NCBI RefSeq assembly: GCF_022213065.1
Contig: NZ_JAKLJA010000019.1
Span: forward strand, 62,001 to 126,000
Direction: 5' to 3'
DNA: 64,000 nucleotides
From: Paraburkholderia tagetis
Lineage (GTDB): Bacteria > Pseudomonadota > Gammaproteobacteria > Burkholderiales > Burkholderiaceae
Shown here: piece by piece, positions 44,857 through 53,892 of the stretch
Numbering within the stretch: position 1 is the stretch's first letter
How the letters are laid out: each line of letters starts with the position of its first letter
Program-made: the position numbers and the translations under genes
The notes under the pieces: model-generated
Seen by the model: only the letters and a program-made list of their open reading frames with translations
Told to the model about the DNA's origin: nothing
Databases searched by the model: none

Positions 44857-45293
44857 GTGACTTCGGCCCAGCAATTCGGCGTTTCATACAGGCGCAGCTT
44901 CTGCAGTTGCAAATTCACGCCGTAATGCGCGTCGTAGACGTTCGCGAGGATCTCGAACGCGATGGCGGCAAGATTCTCCACGGTCGGGATGCGGTCGATC
45001 ACGACCGTCTTGTGGCCCGGCAGCGTGTCGAGAAAGCCGCGCACTTGCGTGTCGTCTTCGAAGACGATGAACGCGTGGTCCCACAGATCGACGAGATGCT
45101 GGTTCGCGAGCGCCTTCACGTCGGCGAAATCCATCACCATGCCGCGGTCCGGCGCGCCTTCCGTTTCGACGGTGTCGCCTTGCAGCGTGACTTCCAGCAC
45201 GTAGCGATGGCCGTGCAGGTTGCGGCACTGGCTGCGGTGGTCGGGGATGCGGTGACCCGCGTCGAATTCGAGTTTTCGGGTGATCGTCAGCAC
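44847..45293 (-). CDS. queD: 6-carboxy-5,6,7,8-tetrahydropterin synthase
   Basis: QueD (148 aa) makes 6-carboxy-tetrahydropterin from dihydroneopterin triphosphate for 7-deazaguanine (queuosine) synthesis. Zinc-binding histidines are in FDAGHRIP and NLHGHRYVLEV; the catalytic Glu/Asp/His region is in VMDFADVK and DHAFIV. PTVENLAAIAFEIL is diagnostic. I chose GTG 45293, giving the standard (M)LTITRKLEFDAGHR; a TTG 27 bases upstream is possible. queE begins upstream on the same strand, 30 bases away. Confidence 0.93.
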   Translation of the reverse strand: MLTITRKLEFDAGHRIPDHRSQCRNLHGHRYVLEVTLQGDTVETEGAPDRGMVMDFADVKALANQHLVDLWDHAFIVFEDDTQVRGFLDTLPGHKTVVIDRIPTVENLAAIAFEILANVYDAHYGVNLQLQKLRLYETPNCWAEVTRD

Positions 45294-45323
45294 GGCGCTA
45301 TTCGCAAAAATTCGGGGCAAAAA

Positions 45324-45956
45324 TCAGGGAATGTTCAGGTACTTGTGAGTCTGCATCGACAGGCGCCATTGCGGATGGCGCTTGCACCAGTCGATCGCGA
45401 GCTTCGTGTTCAGATCGCGCGACGGGCCGTCCATCGGCTGGACGAGGAAGTACTCGAAGTCGAGCTTCGCATAGTCGGCGAGACGCTGGTTGTCTTGCGG
45501 GACCACGACCTTCAGCTCGTTGCCCTTCGTGACGACGAGCGGCGCGTCGGCCTTCGGGCTCACACAGATCCAGTCGATGGTCTCCAGCACCGGCAGCGAG
45601 CCGTTCGTCTCGATGGCAATCTCGAAGCCGGCGGCATGCAGCGCATCGACGAACGGCTGATCGATCTGCAGCATCGGCTCGCCGCCCGTGCACACGACGA
45701 AGCGGTTGCCTTCGCCTTCGGGCCAGAGCGACGCGATCATCGCAACGAGTTCCTCGGGCGTGCGGTACTTGCCGCCGTTCTCGCCGTCGGTGCCCACGAA
45801 ATCGGTGTCGCAAAAGCGGCAGACCGCAGTTTCACGGTCTTCCTCGCGGCCCGACCACAAATTGCAGCCGGCGAACCGGCAGAACACGGCCGGACGTCCG
45901 GCATTCGCGCCCTCGCCCTGCAACGTATAGAAGATTTCCTTTACCGCGTAAGTCAT
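45324..45956 (-). CDS. queE: 7-carboxy-7-deazaguanine synthase (radical SAM)
   Basis: QueE (210 aa) converts carboxy-tetrahydropterin to 7-carboxy-7-deazaguanine using an iron-sulfur cluster and SAM. It shows the YTLQGEGANAGRPAVFCRF opening, the QueE-type expanded cluster motif with cysteines in CRFAGCNLW and AVCRFCDTDF, and the VVCTGGEPMLQ loop. It is transcribed between queC and queD. Starting at ATG 45956 removes 13 unrelated residues. Confidence 0.94.
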   Translation of the reverse strand: MTYAVKEIFYTLQGEGANAGRPAVFCRFAGCNLWSGREEDRETAVCRFCDTDFVGTDGENGGKYRTPEELVAMIASLWPEGEGNRFVVCTGGEPMLQIDQPFVDALHAAGFEIAIETNGSLPVLETIDWICVSPKADAPLVVTKGNELKVVVPQDNQRLADYAKLDFEYFLVQPMDGPSRDLNTKLAIDWCKRHPQWRLSMQTHKYLNIP

Positions 45957-46116
45957 GCTTACTGCCTGATCGTTTTCCCCCGCGTGTCGACGCATAGGGA
46001 GCTGGTTATTCCGGGCGCTGATCGTCTGTTCGCGGGGCGCGCCGCCCGTGCGCCGCCCCGCTCATACCGCACGCCGCTGCGCTTGCCAACGCGTGCGGCC
46101 CGCGCCCGTCATCCAT

Positions 46117-46851
46117 TCAGACCGGCGCTTGCGTCACCTTCTCGCCCGCAAGGTACGCTTCGTAGCCACGCTTGCGCAACTTGCACGCCGGGCACTCGCC
46201 GCAGCCGAAGCCCCATTTGTGGAGTTCGGCGCGCTCGCCCACGTAGCACGTGTGCGTTTCCACGCGCACCAGTTCGACGAGCGCTTCGCCGCCCAGTTGC
46301 TGCGCGAGACGCCACGTGTCGGCCTTGTCGAGCCACATGAGCGGCGTTTCGATCGCGAAGCGCGTATCCATGCCCAGATTGAGCGTGACTTGCAGCGCCT
46401 TCATGGTGTCGTCGCGGCAGTCGGGATAGCCCGAGAAGTCGGTCTCGCACATGCCGCCCACGAGGAACTTGAGCCCGCGCCGGTAAGCGATCGCCGCGGC
46501 GATCTGCATGAACATCAGGTTGCGGCCCGGCACGAAGGTGTTCGGCAAGCCGTTTGCCGACGCTTCGATCTCGATTTCGCGCGTCATGGCCGTGTCGCTA
46601 ATCGAGCCGAGCACGGAGAGATCGATCATGTGATCGTCGCCGAGACGCTCGCCCCACTCGGGGAACGTATGCGCGACGGCCGCGCAAAAGCCTTCACGGC
46701 ATTCCAGTTCGACGCGATGACGCTGGCCGTAATCGAAGCCGAGCGTCTCGACGGTATCGTAGCGGTCGAGCGCCCAGGCAAGGCACGTAGCCGAGTCCTG
46801 GCCGCCGGAAAACAGCACGAGCGCGCCGTTCCTGGGTTCTGTTCGAGTCAC
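46117..46851 (-). CDS. queC: 7-cyano-7-deazaguanine synthase
   Basis: QueC (244 aa) is an ATP-dependent amidotransferase-type enzyme that forms preQ0. The PP-loop is LVLFSGGQDSATCLAWAL, followed by the FDYGQRHRVEL segment, the NGLPNTFVPGRNL segment and a zinc site near the C-terminus (FGCGECPACKLRKRGYE). The GTG at 46851 has GGAG eight bases upstream; the frame is open further but not QueC-like. Together with queD and queE it supplies the preQ0 pathway; queF is not in this window. Confidence 0.95.
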   Translation of the reverse strand: MTRTEPRNGALVLFSGGQDSATCLAWALDRYDTVETLGFDYGQRHRVELECREGFCAAVAHTFPEWGERLGDDHMIDLSVLGSISDTAMTREIEIEASANGLPNTFVPGRNLMFMQIAAAIAYRRGLKFLVGGMCETDFSGYPDCRDDTMKALQVTLNLGMDTRFAIETPLMWLDKADTWRLAQQLGGEALVELVRVETHTCYVGERAELHKWGFGCGECPACKLRKRGYEAYLAGEKVTQAPV

Positions 46852-47197
46852 CGTGAAACTCCGTGTTGAGAGATTCCGCGCGGTCGCAAGCCTTGAAAAC
46901 CCGCCGGGCGGACCGGCCTGGTCTGACACCAGCGCCGGCCAGTGCAGTATAGGCCGCGGTATTTTTGCGAATATCGGCGCTACTTTATACCGCTGATATT
47001 CCATCCGCTGTGGTCGACCCTGTCGGCCCTGTCGTCGGCCTCGTGGCTGGTCTCGTACTTGACCTCACAGGAGGCCGGTCGGCCACGCGCTCGACGGCGT
47101 CGCGATGAACGGCCGGCGCACTCATGACCAGAACACCCAAGCTACGCGAAACAACGAAAAAGCCCCAGGAATCGTACGATCTCCTGGGGCTGCATTC
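46852..47197. other. queC upstream region
   Basis: About 300 bases without a gene apart from the tRNA terminator at its right end. On the minus strand a TATACT (46951-46946) lies about 95 bases before queC and is a possible -10 box, with no well-spaced -35. I looked for a preQ1 riboswitch (short hairpin plus A-rich tail) and saw none. Confidence 0.4.
47157..47191 (-). terminator. rho-independent terminator of tRNA-Phe
   Basis: On the minus strand AGCCCCAGGA pairs with TCCTGGGGCT around an 11-base loop and is followed by TTTTT. It lies seven bases after the tRNA 3' end. Confidence 0.93.
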
Positions 47198-47273
47198 TGG
47201 TGGCCTGGGGCGGAATCGAACCACCGACACGCGGATTTTCAATCCGCTGCTCTACCAACTGAGCTACCGGGCC
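47198..47273 (-). tRNA. tRNA-Phe (anticodon GAA)
   Basis: This 76-nt gene has a D-arm (GCTC...GAGC), an anticodon stem GCGGA/TCCGC with a loop holding GAA, a T-arm with TTCGATT, and an encoded CCA end. The acceptor stem pairs GGCCCGG with CCAGGCC, which leaves a C5-A68 mismatch where I would expect U-A or A-U. It is flanked by a good promoter and terminator, so it is expressed as a single gene. Confidence 0.96.
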
Positions 47274-47287
47274 AACGAAGAAAGAAG

Positions 47288-47316
47288 AGTATAGCGACCC
47301 TGACAGCGTTGCGCAA
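47288..47316 (-). promoter_or_regulatory. sigma-70 promoter of tRNA-Phe
   Basis: On the minus strand TTGCGC (47316-47311) and TATACT (47293-47288) are separated by exactly 17 bases, placing the start about 8 bases before the mature tRNA. A GC-rich discriminator is absent (TCTTCTTTC follows). Confidence 0.8.
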
Positions 47317-47366
47317 GGGGCTTTCGCAAAAAAGTCCGCTGACTCCTGCTTACTCGTGCTTACGAA

Positions 47367-48059
47367 TCACTCGCCCTTGCTCTTGCCGAGATCGACGCCG
47401 AGCTGCTTGAGCTTGCGGTACAGGTGCGTGCGCTCGAGGCCGGTCTTCTCGGCCACGCGCGTCATGCTGCCGTTCTCTCGCGCGAGGTGGTACTCGAAGT
47501 AGGCGCGCTCGAACGCGTCGCGCGCGTCGCGCAACGGGATGTCGAACGAGATCGACGCCACGCCGGTCGCGGCCGCGCCTCCCGATACGCCGTCGGCGCC
47601 CAGCACCGGCAGCGCCGCCGCCGACGCCACCACGGCCGGGCCGCCCGCCGCCGGCTTGGCCGCGCCGGGCGTCGCCGCGGGAACCGGCGCGGCGGTGCCG
47701 CGCGCGAGCCCCTGCTCGACCGCCTTTAGCAGCTTTTGCAGCGCGATCGGTTTTTCGAGGAAGTTGAGTGCGCCGATCTTGGTCGCCTCGACAGCCGTGT
47801 CGATGGTCGCATGCCCCGACATCATGATGACGGGCATCGTGAGCTCGCCCTGCGCGGCCCATTCCTTGAGCAGCGTGACGCCATCGGTGTCCGGCATCCA
47901 GATATCGAGCAGCACCAGGTCCGGCACCTGACGCTGACGGAGTTCGCGCGCCTGCTGCGCGTCCTCCGCAAGCTCCACGACGTGCCCTTCGTCGCTGAGG
48001 ATCTCCGAGAGCAATTCCCGGATGCCCATTTCATCGTCTACCACCAGGATGGTTGCCAT
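47367..48059 (-). CDS. NtrX-like response regulator without AAA+ domain
   Basis: The 230-aa regulator has a receiver domain (DDE pocket at 8-10, D52 in LVLLDIWMPDTDG, lysine in FLEKPIALQ). A roughly 60-residue Ala/Pro/Gly-rich linker follows, then a Fis-type HTH (MTRVAEKTGLERTHLYRKLKQLG). Classical NtrX has a sigma-54-interacting AAA+ module between these domains, and here it is missing. It is therefore unlikely to activate sigma-54 promoters directly. Its ATG abuts the stop of the NtrY-like kinase. Confidence 0.9.
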   Translation of the reverse strand: MATILVVDDEMGIRELLSEILSDEGHVVELAEDAQQARELRQRQVPDLVLLDIWMPDTDGVTLLKEWAAQGELTMPVIMMSGHATIDTAVEATKIGALNFLEKPIALQKLLKAVEQGLARGTAAPVPAATPGAAKPAAGGPAVVASAAALPVLGADGVSGGAAATGVASISFDIPLRDARDAFERAYFEYHLARENGSMTRVAEKTGLERTHLYRKLKQLGVDLGKSKGE

Positions 48060-50516
48060 TTACGCTGCCCTTGTCTGCACTGTTGCTTTTGATCCCTGCT
48101 CCGCCGCCGCGCGCACCGCCTTCCCTGCCGTGCCGCGCGTGGCGGCATCCGGCGTAGCGCCCGGGTGGGTGTCCGGGTTGGCGTCATCCGCCAGTTGGAG
48201 AAAGAGAATCGAGATCTGCGCGCCTTCTATCGCATCACCCGCTTTCATGCGATTGCGGATGTCGATGCGCGCGCCGTGCTCGTCGACGATCTTCTTGACC
48301 ATCGCGAGCCCGAGTCCTGTTCCTTTGGCCTTGGTCGTCACATAGGGTTCGAATGCGCGCGTGAGGATGCGCGCCGGGAAGCCGGGCCCGTTGTCCGACA
48401 CCGTGAGACGCACCGCGATGCGCGTATGGCCGTCCGCGTCCGGATCGCCGTATTCTACGGCCCGCGTCTCCAGTGTCACGCGCGGAGTCTCGACGTCGGC
48501 CACCGCGTCCTGCGCATTTTGCAGGAGGTTGTGAATGACCTGGCGCAATTGCGTTGCGTCGCCCCGGATGACCGGCAATGCGGAGAGATCGACCCTGATC
48601 GTGCTCTTGCCCTCTTCCGCGCCGTAGAGCGTGAGCACCTCGCTCACGAGGTCGTTCAGTTGCAGGCTCGCGAGTACGGCCGGCGGCGTGCGCGCGTAGT
48701 CGCGGAAGTTATCGACCATCTGCTTCATCGCCGCGACCTGATTGACGATGGTGGTCGCGCCGCGCTTGAGCACTTCGGCGTCCGAGGGCGCGAGCTTGTC
48801 CGAGAGCTTCATCTGCAGGCGCTCCGCGGAAAGCTGGATCGGCGTGAGCGGATTCTTGATCTCGTGCGCGAGACGCCGCGCGACTTCGCCCCATGCGACC
48901 GAGCGCTGTGCCGAGATCACGTCGGAGATGTCGTCGAACACGACCACGTAGCCTGAGGTCTGCATGTCGCCGGCGTCGCGGCCCGTGTCGGAGACGAGGC
49001 GCGCGCCGCGCACGAGCAGCGTAAGCGGGTCGGTCTCGCCGGCCACCGGCTCCGAGAACTGCTGCTGCCAATGGCCGTGGTCCACCTCGCCGCCTTCGCG
49101 GTCCGTGCGCGAGGCTTCCTGGTCGGCGAAGGCCTTGCGCACCATCGCCGCGAAGTCGCCGAGCGCCGCCACATGATCGATGGGCAAACCGAGCTGCGTC
49201 TGGAACGGGTGGCGGAAGATGCGCTCGGCGCCGGGGTTGGCCGTCGTCAGCCGGAACTGGCGGTCGAACACAAACACGCCCGCCGTGAGATTCGCGAGGA
49301 TGCTCTCGAGATACGCCTTCGAATGCTCGAGCGCAACGCGGTTCTTCTCCACGGCCTGGCGCGCTTCGGAGAGCTGGCGCGTCATCGCGTTGAACGACTG
49401 CGTGAGGAAGCCCAGTTCGTCGCGCGACTTGATCTCGCGCTTGGGCGTGTAGTCGCCCTCGGTCACTTCCTTCGTGCCCTGCGCGAGCAGGAAGAGCGGA
49501 CGCGCGAGCTGGTTGCCGAGCGCAAGCGCCAGCATCATCGCGACGAAGGTGGCGAGAAAGAGCGCGAGCGTGAGCGTGCCGATATACATCTTGCGCAAGC
49601 CCGTGCGGCCCAGCGCTTTTTCCTGGTACTCGCGATAGGCGCGCTGCACGGCGTCGGCGTTGCGTGCGAGCGCGGCGGGCACCGGCTGCTCCAGTTGCAG
49701 GAAGCGCTCGACGGGTTGCAGGTCGGTGGTGTTCGCATCGGGAATGCGCGTGACGACGCGCAGGCGCAGCGCGCCCTTCGGGCCGTGCAGATGCGGATCG
49801 CCGTCGACTTCGCCTTCGATTGCCGCGTAGCCGCGTCCGCGCGCCTGATCGATCATGAGCGGCGTGGGCAGATCGGACGGCATCAGCGAGGAGAAGTTGC
49901 TCGACGCCTGCGCAACCACGTGCATCTCCGGCGCCGCGCCCGACATGCTGCGCACCGGCGCGACGATGGTGGCGTCCTGCACGCCGAACTGGTCGCGCGT
50001 GCGCAAGAGCGTGAGCGTGGTGCCCGCGGATTCGCCGTTCGCGATCTGCTCGGCCATCAGACGCGCCTTGGTTTGCAGGTCGGAGAGCGAGGCGTCGAGC
50101 ATGCCGCGCCCGAGATTCAGGCCCGCCGTAAGTGCGGTTTCCACGTTCACGTCGAACCACGACTCGATCGAGCGCGAAACGAACTGATACGAAACGACGT
50201 AGATGATGCCGCCCGGCACCACGCCCACGAGCGCGAAGAAGAACGCGAGCTTGGCCAGCAATCGCGTGCCGAACTTGCCGCGCCGCAAGCGCACGACGAT
50301 CACGATCACGAGCGCCGTCACCACCGAGAGGAAGATCAGCGCGACGCCGATGTTGGCCGCATAGAGCCAGCCGTAATAGCGGTCGAAGAACTCGGTGTTC
50401 GCGCTCGCAACGGCGAGCAGCACGAGCAGCAGCGTCGCGGTGAACGCGACGGTGGAAACGAGCAGCTTGACGACCACGCTGCTGACACTGGTGGCGCGGC
50501 GCACTTTATTTAGCAC
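48060..50516 (-). CDS. ntrY: NtrY-like sensor histidine kinase
   Basis: This 818-aa membrane kinase has two N-terminal helices (VVVKLLVSTVAFTATLLLVLL and GVALIFLSVVTALVIVIVV), then a third. A large periplasmic sensor region follows, then another helix, a HAMP linker (LARPLFLLAQGTKEVTEGDY), a PAS domain (ANLTAGVFVFDRQFRLTTAN) and a kinase core. The phospho-acceptor is H551 (RRLAHEIKNPLTPIQ) and the ATP boxes are HNLLQNAQDAV, DNGPGFP and GTGLGLAMVKKIV. The C-terminal 40 residues are Ala/Thr-rich. It overlaps the DUF4390 gene by 11 bases and is co-transcribed with the regulator. Confidence 0.93.
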   Translation of the reverse strand: MLNKVRRATSVSSVVVKLLVSTVAFTATLLLVLLAVASANTEFFDRYYGWLYAANIGVALIFLSVVTALVIVIVVRLRRGKFGTRLLAKLAFFFALVGVVPGGIIYVVSYQFVSRSIESWFDVNVETALTAGLNLGRGMLDASLSDLQTKARLMAEQIANGESAGTTLTLLRTRDQFGVQDATIVAPVRSMSGAAPEMHVVAQASSNFSSLMPSDLPTPLMIDQARGRGYAAIEGEVDGDPHLHGPKGALRLRVVTRIPDANTTDLQPVERFLQLEQPVPAALARNADAVQRAYREYQEKALGRTGLRKMYIGTLTLALFLATFVAMMLALALGNQLARPLFLLAQGTKEVTEGDYTPKREIKSRDELGFLTQSFNAMTRQLSEARQAVEKNRVALEHSKAYLESILANLTAGVFVFDRQFRLTTANPGAERIFRHPFQTQLGLPIDHVAALGDFAAMVRKAFADQEASRTDREGGEVDHGHWQQQFSEPVAGETDPLTLLVRGARLVSDTGRDAGDMQTSGYVVVFDDISDVISAQRSVAWGEVARRLAHEIKNPLTPIQLSAERLQMKLSDKLAPSDAEVLKRGATTIVNQVAAMKQMVDNFRDYARTPPAVLASLQLNDLVSEVLTLYGAEEGKSTIRVDLSALPVIRGDATQLRQVIHNLLQNAQDAVADVETPRVTLETRAVEYGDPDADGHTRIAVRLTVSDNGPGFPARILTRAFEPYVTTKAKGTGLGLAMVKKIVDEHGARIDIRNRMKAGDAIEGAQISILFLQLADDANPDTHPGATPDAATRGTAGKAVRAAAEQGSKATVQTRAA

Positions 50517-51096
50517 GTTCGGCCACCGTGAAGTTAAAGCGCTTCCAGTCCGAAGCGAGGTTCCAGTCGCGGTTGTTGACCGCGTCGATCTGGAATGGCT
50601 TCGGCATGAGCGCGACGTCGAGCTGCATGCGCACGGACGCCGTGTAGGTCTCGCCCGGGCCCACTTGCTTGCTGTCGATCACATGCCACGACGTGACGTG
50701 CTTGATGACAGCGAGCGCGTCGGCGAGCGTCGTGAAGCCGAGCTGCAGGCCGCCGCTCGATACGCGGTACTCGCGCGTGAGCGGCTGAAACGAGAGGCGG
50801 ATGCTTTGCGAGACGCTCACCGGCTGCTCGTCGAACCAGTACCAGCGCGGGCGCGTGAGCTCGAAGTCGGTGGTGAAGTAAAGCGGAATGCCCTTGTTGA
50901 CCGCATCTTCCAGGCTGCTGTTGAGCTCGAAGTCGAAGCGGGCGTCGAGGCTCCAGCCGGAGCCGTCGGCTTGCAGCGATGCCCGCTGCACCGAAATCGA
51001 ATCGGCGCGCGCCGGCGTGACGGCCGCAAAGCCGAAAGCCAGCGCGACCCAGATCAGGATCGCGAAGCGTGGCGGGAAGAAGCGTTTGATGGTCAC
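50506..51096 (-). CDS. DUF4390 domain-containing exported protein
   Basis: The 196-aa protein has a signal peptide (FAILIWVALAFGFAAVTPARA) and a beta-rich domain typical of DUF4390 (LDARFDFELNSSLEDAVNKG, YFTTDFELTRPRWYWFDE). The function is unknown, but the gene commonly sits between rsmB and ntrY in betaproteobacteria. It starts with GTG, overlapping the rsmB stop as GTGA (51093-51096). Confidence 0.9.
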   Translation of the reverse strand: MTIKRFFPPRFAILIWVALAFGFAAVTPARADSISVQRASLQADGSGWSLDARFDFELNSSLEDAVNKGIPLYFTTDFELTRPRWYWFDEQPVSVSQSIRLSFQPLTREYRVSSGGLQLGFTTLADALAVIKHVTSWHVIDSKQVGPGETYTASVRMQLDVALMPKPFQIDAVNNRDWNLASDWKRFNFTVAERAK

Positions 51097-52628
51097 CGTT
51101 TCTGAAAGCGCGCGTAGAAGAAGCCGTCGTGATCTGCGGTGCGATCGGGAACGGGGCGGGCGTCGCGCCGCGTCACGCTGGCTGCGCCACTCTCTGGCGC
51201 GCCGTCGGCCGCGGGCAGCAGTTGCCCCGGCGCGTCCAATCGTACCGCATCCGCATGGGTGCTTTCAAACCAGCTTGCCTGCGCTTCGCCTTCCTCGGGG
51301 AAGATCGAGCACGTCACGTAAAGCAGCTCGCCGCCCGGCTTGAGCAACGCCCACAGCGCATCGACGATGCGGCGCTGCTCCTGCGCCAGCGCAGCGATGT
51401 CGCTTTGACGGCGCAGCCAGCGAATGTCGGGGTGACGGCGCACGATGCCCGAGGCCGAGCACGGCACGTCCGCGAGAATGCGGTCGAACGGCTCGCCGTC
51501 GAACCAGCTTGCGGGCGCGCCTGCGTCGCCGATCACGACGCGCGCGCGATGCGCACGATCCGCGGGTTGCTGTTCGCGTTGTTGCCCGGGTTGCCGTGCG
51601 TCGTCATTCGCTTGATCGTGCAACAAGCCAAGACGCTCGAAATTCTCGCCGATGCGCGCCGCACGCGCGGCATCGCTTTCCAGCGCGATCAGGTCGATAT
51701 CGGCGAGTTCGAGCAGATGGCCGCTCTTGCCGCCGGGCGCCGCGCACGCGTCGAGCACGCGCATGCCGTCACGCACGTCCATGATCTGCGCGGCGACTTG
51801 CGCGCCCGCATCCTGCACCGAGACGTCACCGGCCATGAAGCCCGGAATGCGGTCGACAGGCAGCGGCGCGGCAAGCCGCACGGCGTGCTCGCCGATCTGC
51901 GTCGCGACGATGTTTTCTTCGGCCAGACGTTGTACATAAGCAGCGGCGCTCGCACGACGCGCGTTCACGCGCAGCGTGAGCGGCCCCTGCACGTTGCCCG
52001 CCTGGAGGATCGCCTGCCAGCGATCGGGCCACGCGCGGCGGATCGCGTCGATCCACCACTGAGGATAGTTCCAGCGTGCGACTTCGTCGGCCTGGGCAGC
52101 GGCGAGTGCGCTCTCGCGCTCGCGCAAGAAGCCGCGCAGCACTGCGTTCACGAGCCCCTTCGCGAAGGCCACTTCGCGGCGCGCGCCGATCGCACGCACC
52201 GCCTGGTCGACGACGGTAAACGGCGTGTAGGCGGCGTGCGCCTCGTCGTCGACGAGCAGCGCCAGCGCGCACGCGAGCAGGTTCATCACGAGCGGCGGCG
52301 GCGCCTTGCTCACACGCTGCTTGATCAGCCAGTCCACGGTGCCGAGGCGCCGCATCGTGCGATACGCGATGTCCTGCACGGCGCCGCGCGCCATGCCCGC
52401 GAGATCGTGCGGGAGCACCGCGAAAACGCTCGTGAGCGCCGCCGGCAACGCCGCGCCCGCGCGCACCGCACCCACGGCATGCGCCGCCTGGTCGAGCGCG
52501 AAGCCGAGCGAGTCGGGGGCCAGATGGACGGACTGGCGCGGCGCAGCTTGACCCAGCCCGGCACGTTTGGCGCGAGACTGGGCGGACGAGGATGAACCAG
52601 ACGGGCGTCGGGAGGAACTGGATGTCAT
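51093..52628 (-). CDS. rsmB: 16S rRNA (cytosine-967-C5)-methyltransferase
   Basis: RsmB (511 aa) methylates C967 of 16S rRNA. It has a NusB-like N-terminal RNA-binding domain (LGTVDWLIKQRV, FAKGLVNAVLRGFLRERE) and a SAM methyltransferase domain with DACAAPGGKSGHLLEL, ILADVPCSASGIVRRHPDIRW and the catalytic Cys in VTCSIFPEEGE. There is a Gln/Arg-rich insert of about 20 residues in the methyltransferase domain (DARQPGQQREQQPADR) and a Ser/Arg-rich start. ATG 52628 is preferred over upstream in-frame starts. Confidence 0.94.
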   Translation of the reverse strand: MTSSSSRRPSGSSSSAQSRAKRAGLGQAAPRQSVHLAPDSLGFALDQAAHAVGAVRAGAALPAALTSVFAVLPHDLAGMARGAVQDIAYRTMRRLGTVDWLIKQRVSKAPPPLVMNLLACALALLVDDEAHAAYTPFTVVDQAVRAIGARREVAFAKGLVNAVLRGFLRERESALAAAQADEVARWNYPQWWIDAIRRAWPDRWQAILQAGNVQGPLTLRVNARRASAAAYVQRLAEENIVATQIGEHAVRLAAPLPVDRIPGFMAGDVSVQDAGAQVAAQIMDVRDGMRVLDACAAPGGKSGHLLELADIDLIALESDAARAARIGENFERLGLLHDQANDDARQPGQQREQQPADRAHRARVVIGDAGAPASWFDGEPFDRILADVPCSASGIVRRHPDIRWLRRQSDIAALAQEQRRIVDALWALLKPGGELLYVTCSIFPEEGEAQASWFESTHADAVRLDAPGQLLPAADGAPESGAASVTRRDARPVPDRTADHDGFFYARFQKR

Positions 52629-52806
52629 GAAGAAACCGGAAAACAGGCCGCGACCAGGCGCGGCAAATCGTGCAAAAGCCGTGCAAAAGCAAACCACAAG
52701 CGAGCCATTGTAGCGTGGCGCGGACGCAACGCCGCTCGCCTGGCGTAATCGATGCGCGCTGATTGTGGCGGCATCTCATCCGCATTGCGCCAATAGCCGC
52801 GCCAAT

Positions 52807-52849
52807 AAAAAAGGGCAAACCCGGAGGTCTGCCCCGAGGTCTGCCCTTC
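52807..52849 (-). terminator. terminator downstream of htpX
   Basis: On the minus strand AAGGGCA pairs with TGCCCTT around a long loop that carries its own GGTCTGCCCC-type repeat, followed by TTTT. It separates htpX from rsmB. Confidence 0.7.
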
Positions 52850-52868
52850 TAACACGCGCCTCGTTGCT

Positions 52869-53726
52869 TCAGTCGAAGCGGCCGGTGCGCGCCATCTCCA
52901 TGAGGCGCGCGATGCGCTCCTCGGTGGCGGGGTGGGTCGAGAAGAGGTTCGCGATGCTGCCGCCCGAGAGCGGATTCATGATCATCATTTGCGCTGTGGA
53001 CGGATGCTGCTCGGCAGCCGGGAACGGAATGCCCTGCGCGTAGCGATGAATCTTGTCGAGCGCCGAAGCGAGCGCCTGCGGATCGCCCGAAATCTGCGCG
53101 CCGCCGCGATCGGCCTCGAACTCGCGTGCGCGCGAGATGGCCATCTGGATGAGCGCGCCCGCGATCGGCGCGAGCAGCGCGACGGCAATGCCGGCGATGG
53201 GGTTCGCCGGACGGCCGTTCTCATCGCGGCCGCCGAAGATCATCGCGAAATTGGCGAGCGCCGAGATCGCGCCGGCCATGGTGGCCGTGATCGTCGAAAT
53301 GAGGATGTCGCGGTGCTTCACGTGCGCGAGCTCGTGGGCCATCACGCCGCGCATCTCTCGCTCGGAGAGCACGCGCAGGATGCCGGTGGTGGCGGCCACG
53401 GCCGCGTGCTCGGGATTGCGGCCGGTGGCGAAGGCGTTGGGCGCGTCTTCGTTGATCAGGTAGACACGCGGCATCGGGATATTCGCGCGCGTGGCCAGCT
53501 CCCGGACCATGCGGTAGAACTGCGGCGCCGTGGTCTCGTCCACTTCCTGCGCGTTGTACATGCGCAGAACCATCTTGTCCGAGAACCAGTACGAGAAGAA
53601 GTTCATGGCGAGGGCGAACATGAGCGCGAGCATCATGCCGCGATGCCCGCCGATCATGCCGCCAATCACGATGAAAAGGGCCGTAATCGCGGCCATCAAC
53701 ATCGCGGTCTTGACCCAGTTGAACAT
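52869..53726 (-). CDS. htpX: membrane-bound zinc metallopeptidase HtpX
   Basis: HtpX (285 aa) degrades misfolded inner-membrane proteins. It has two N-terminal membrane helices (VKTAMLMAAITALFIVIGGMI and MMLALMFALAMNFFSYWF), the zinc motif HELAH at 131-135 and two more helices (TATMAGAISALANFAMIFGG, PIAGIAVALLAPIAGALIQM), and the third ligand in SRAREFEADRGGA. GGAG precedes the ATG. A 12-bp repeat cluster lies upstream. Confidence 0.96.
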   Translation of the reverse strand: MFNWVKTAMLMAAITALFIVIGGMIGGHRGMMLALMFALAMNFFSYWFSDKMVLRMYNAQEVDETTAPQFYRMVRELATRANIPMPRVYLINEDAPNAFATGRNPEHAAVAATTGILRVLSEREMRGVMAHELAHVKHRDILISTITATMAGAISALANFAMIFGGRDENGRPANPIAGIAVALLAPIAGALIQMAISRAREFEADRGGAQISGDPQALASALDKIHRYAQGIPFPAAEQHPSTAQMMIMNPLSGGSIANLFSTHPATEERIARLMEMARTGRFD

Positions 53727-53795
53727 GTGCTGTGCTCCTTCACCCGTCGGGAATATTGGGGATCAAATCGTTGGACGCCCGCCACCGGCCGGTTG

Positions 53796-53831
53796 TTCAT
53801 TCAGCCGTTCATTCAGCCGTTCATTCAGCCG
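53796..53831. repeat. three perfect 12-bp tandem repeats
   Basis: TTCATTCAGCCG occurs three times head to tail in the gap upstream of htpX, on the far side from its coding sequence and before the LysE gene stop. Confidence 0.9.
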
Positions 53832-53892
53832 GCGGGCGGCGAGCGCATTGTAAGCGATTTGTTAGATATGAGCGGATCTGAAAAATTCAATC

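Noticed and set aside
46852..47004. preQ1 riboswitch before queC
   Set aside because: No short GC hairpin followed by the A-rich pseudoknot tail was found, and queC reads from a normal ribosome binding site.
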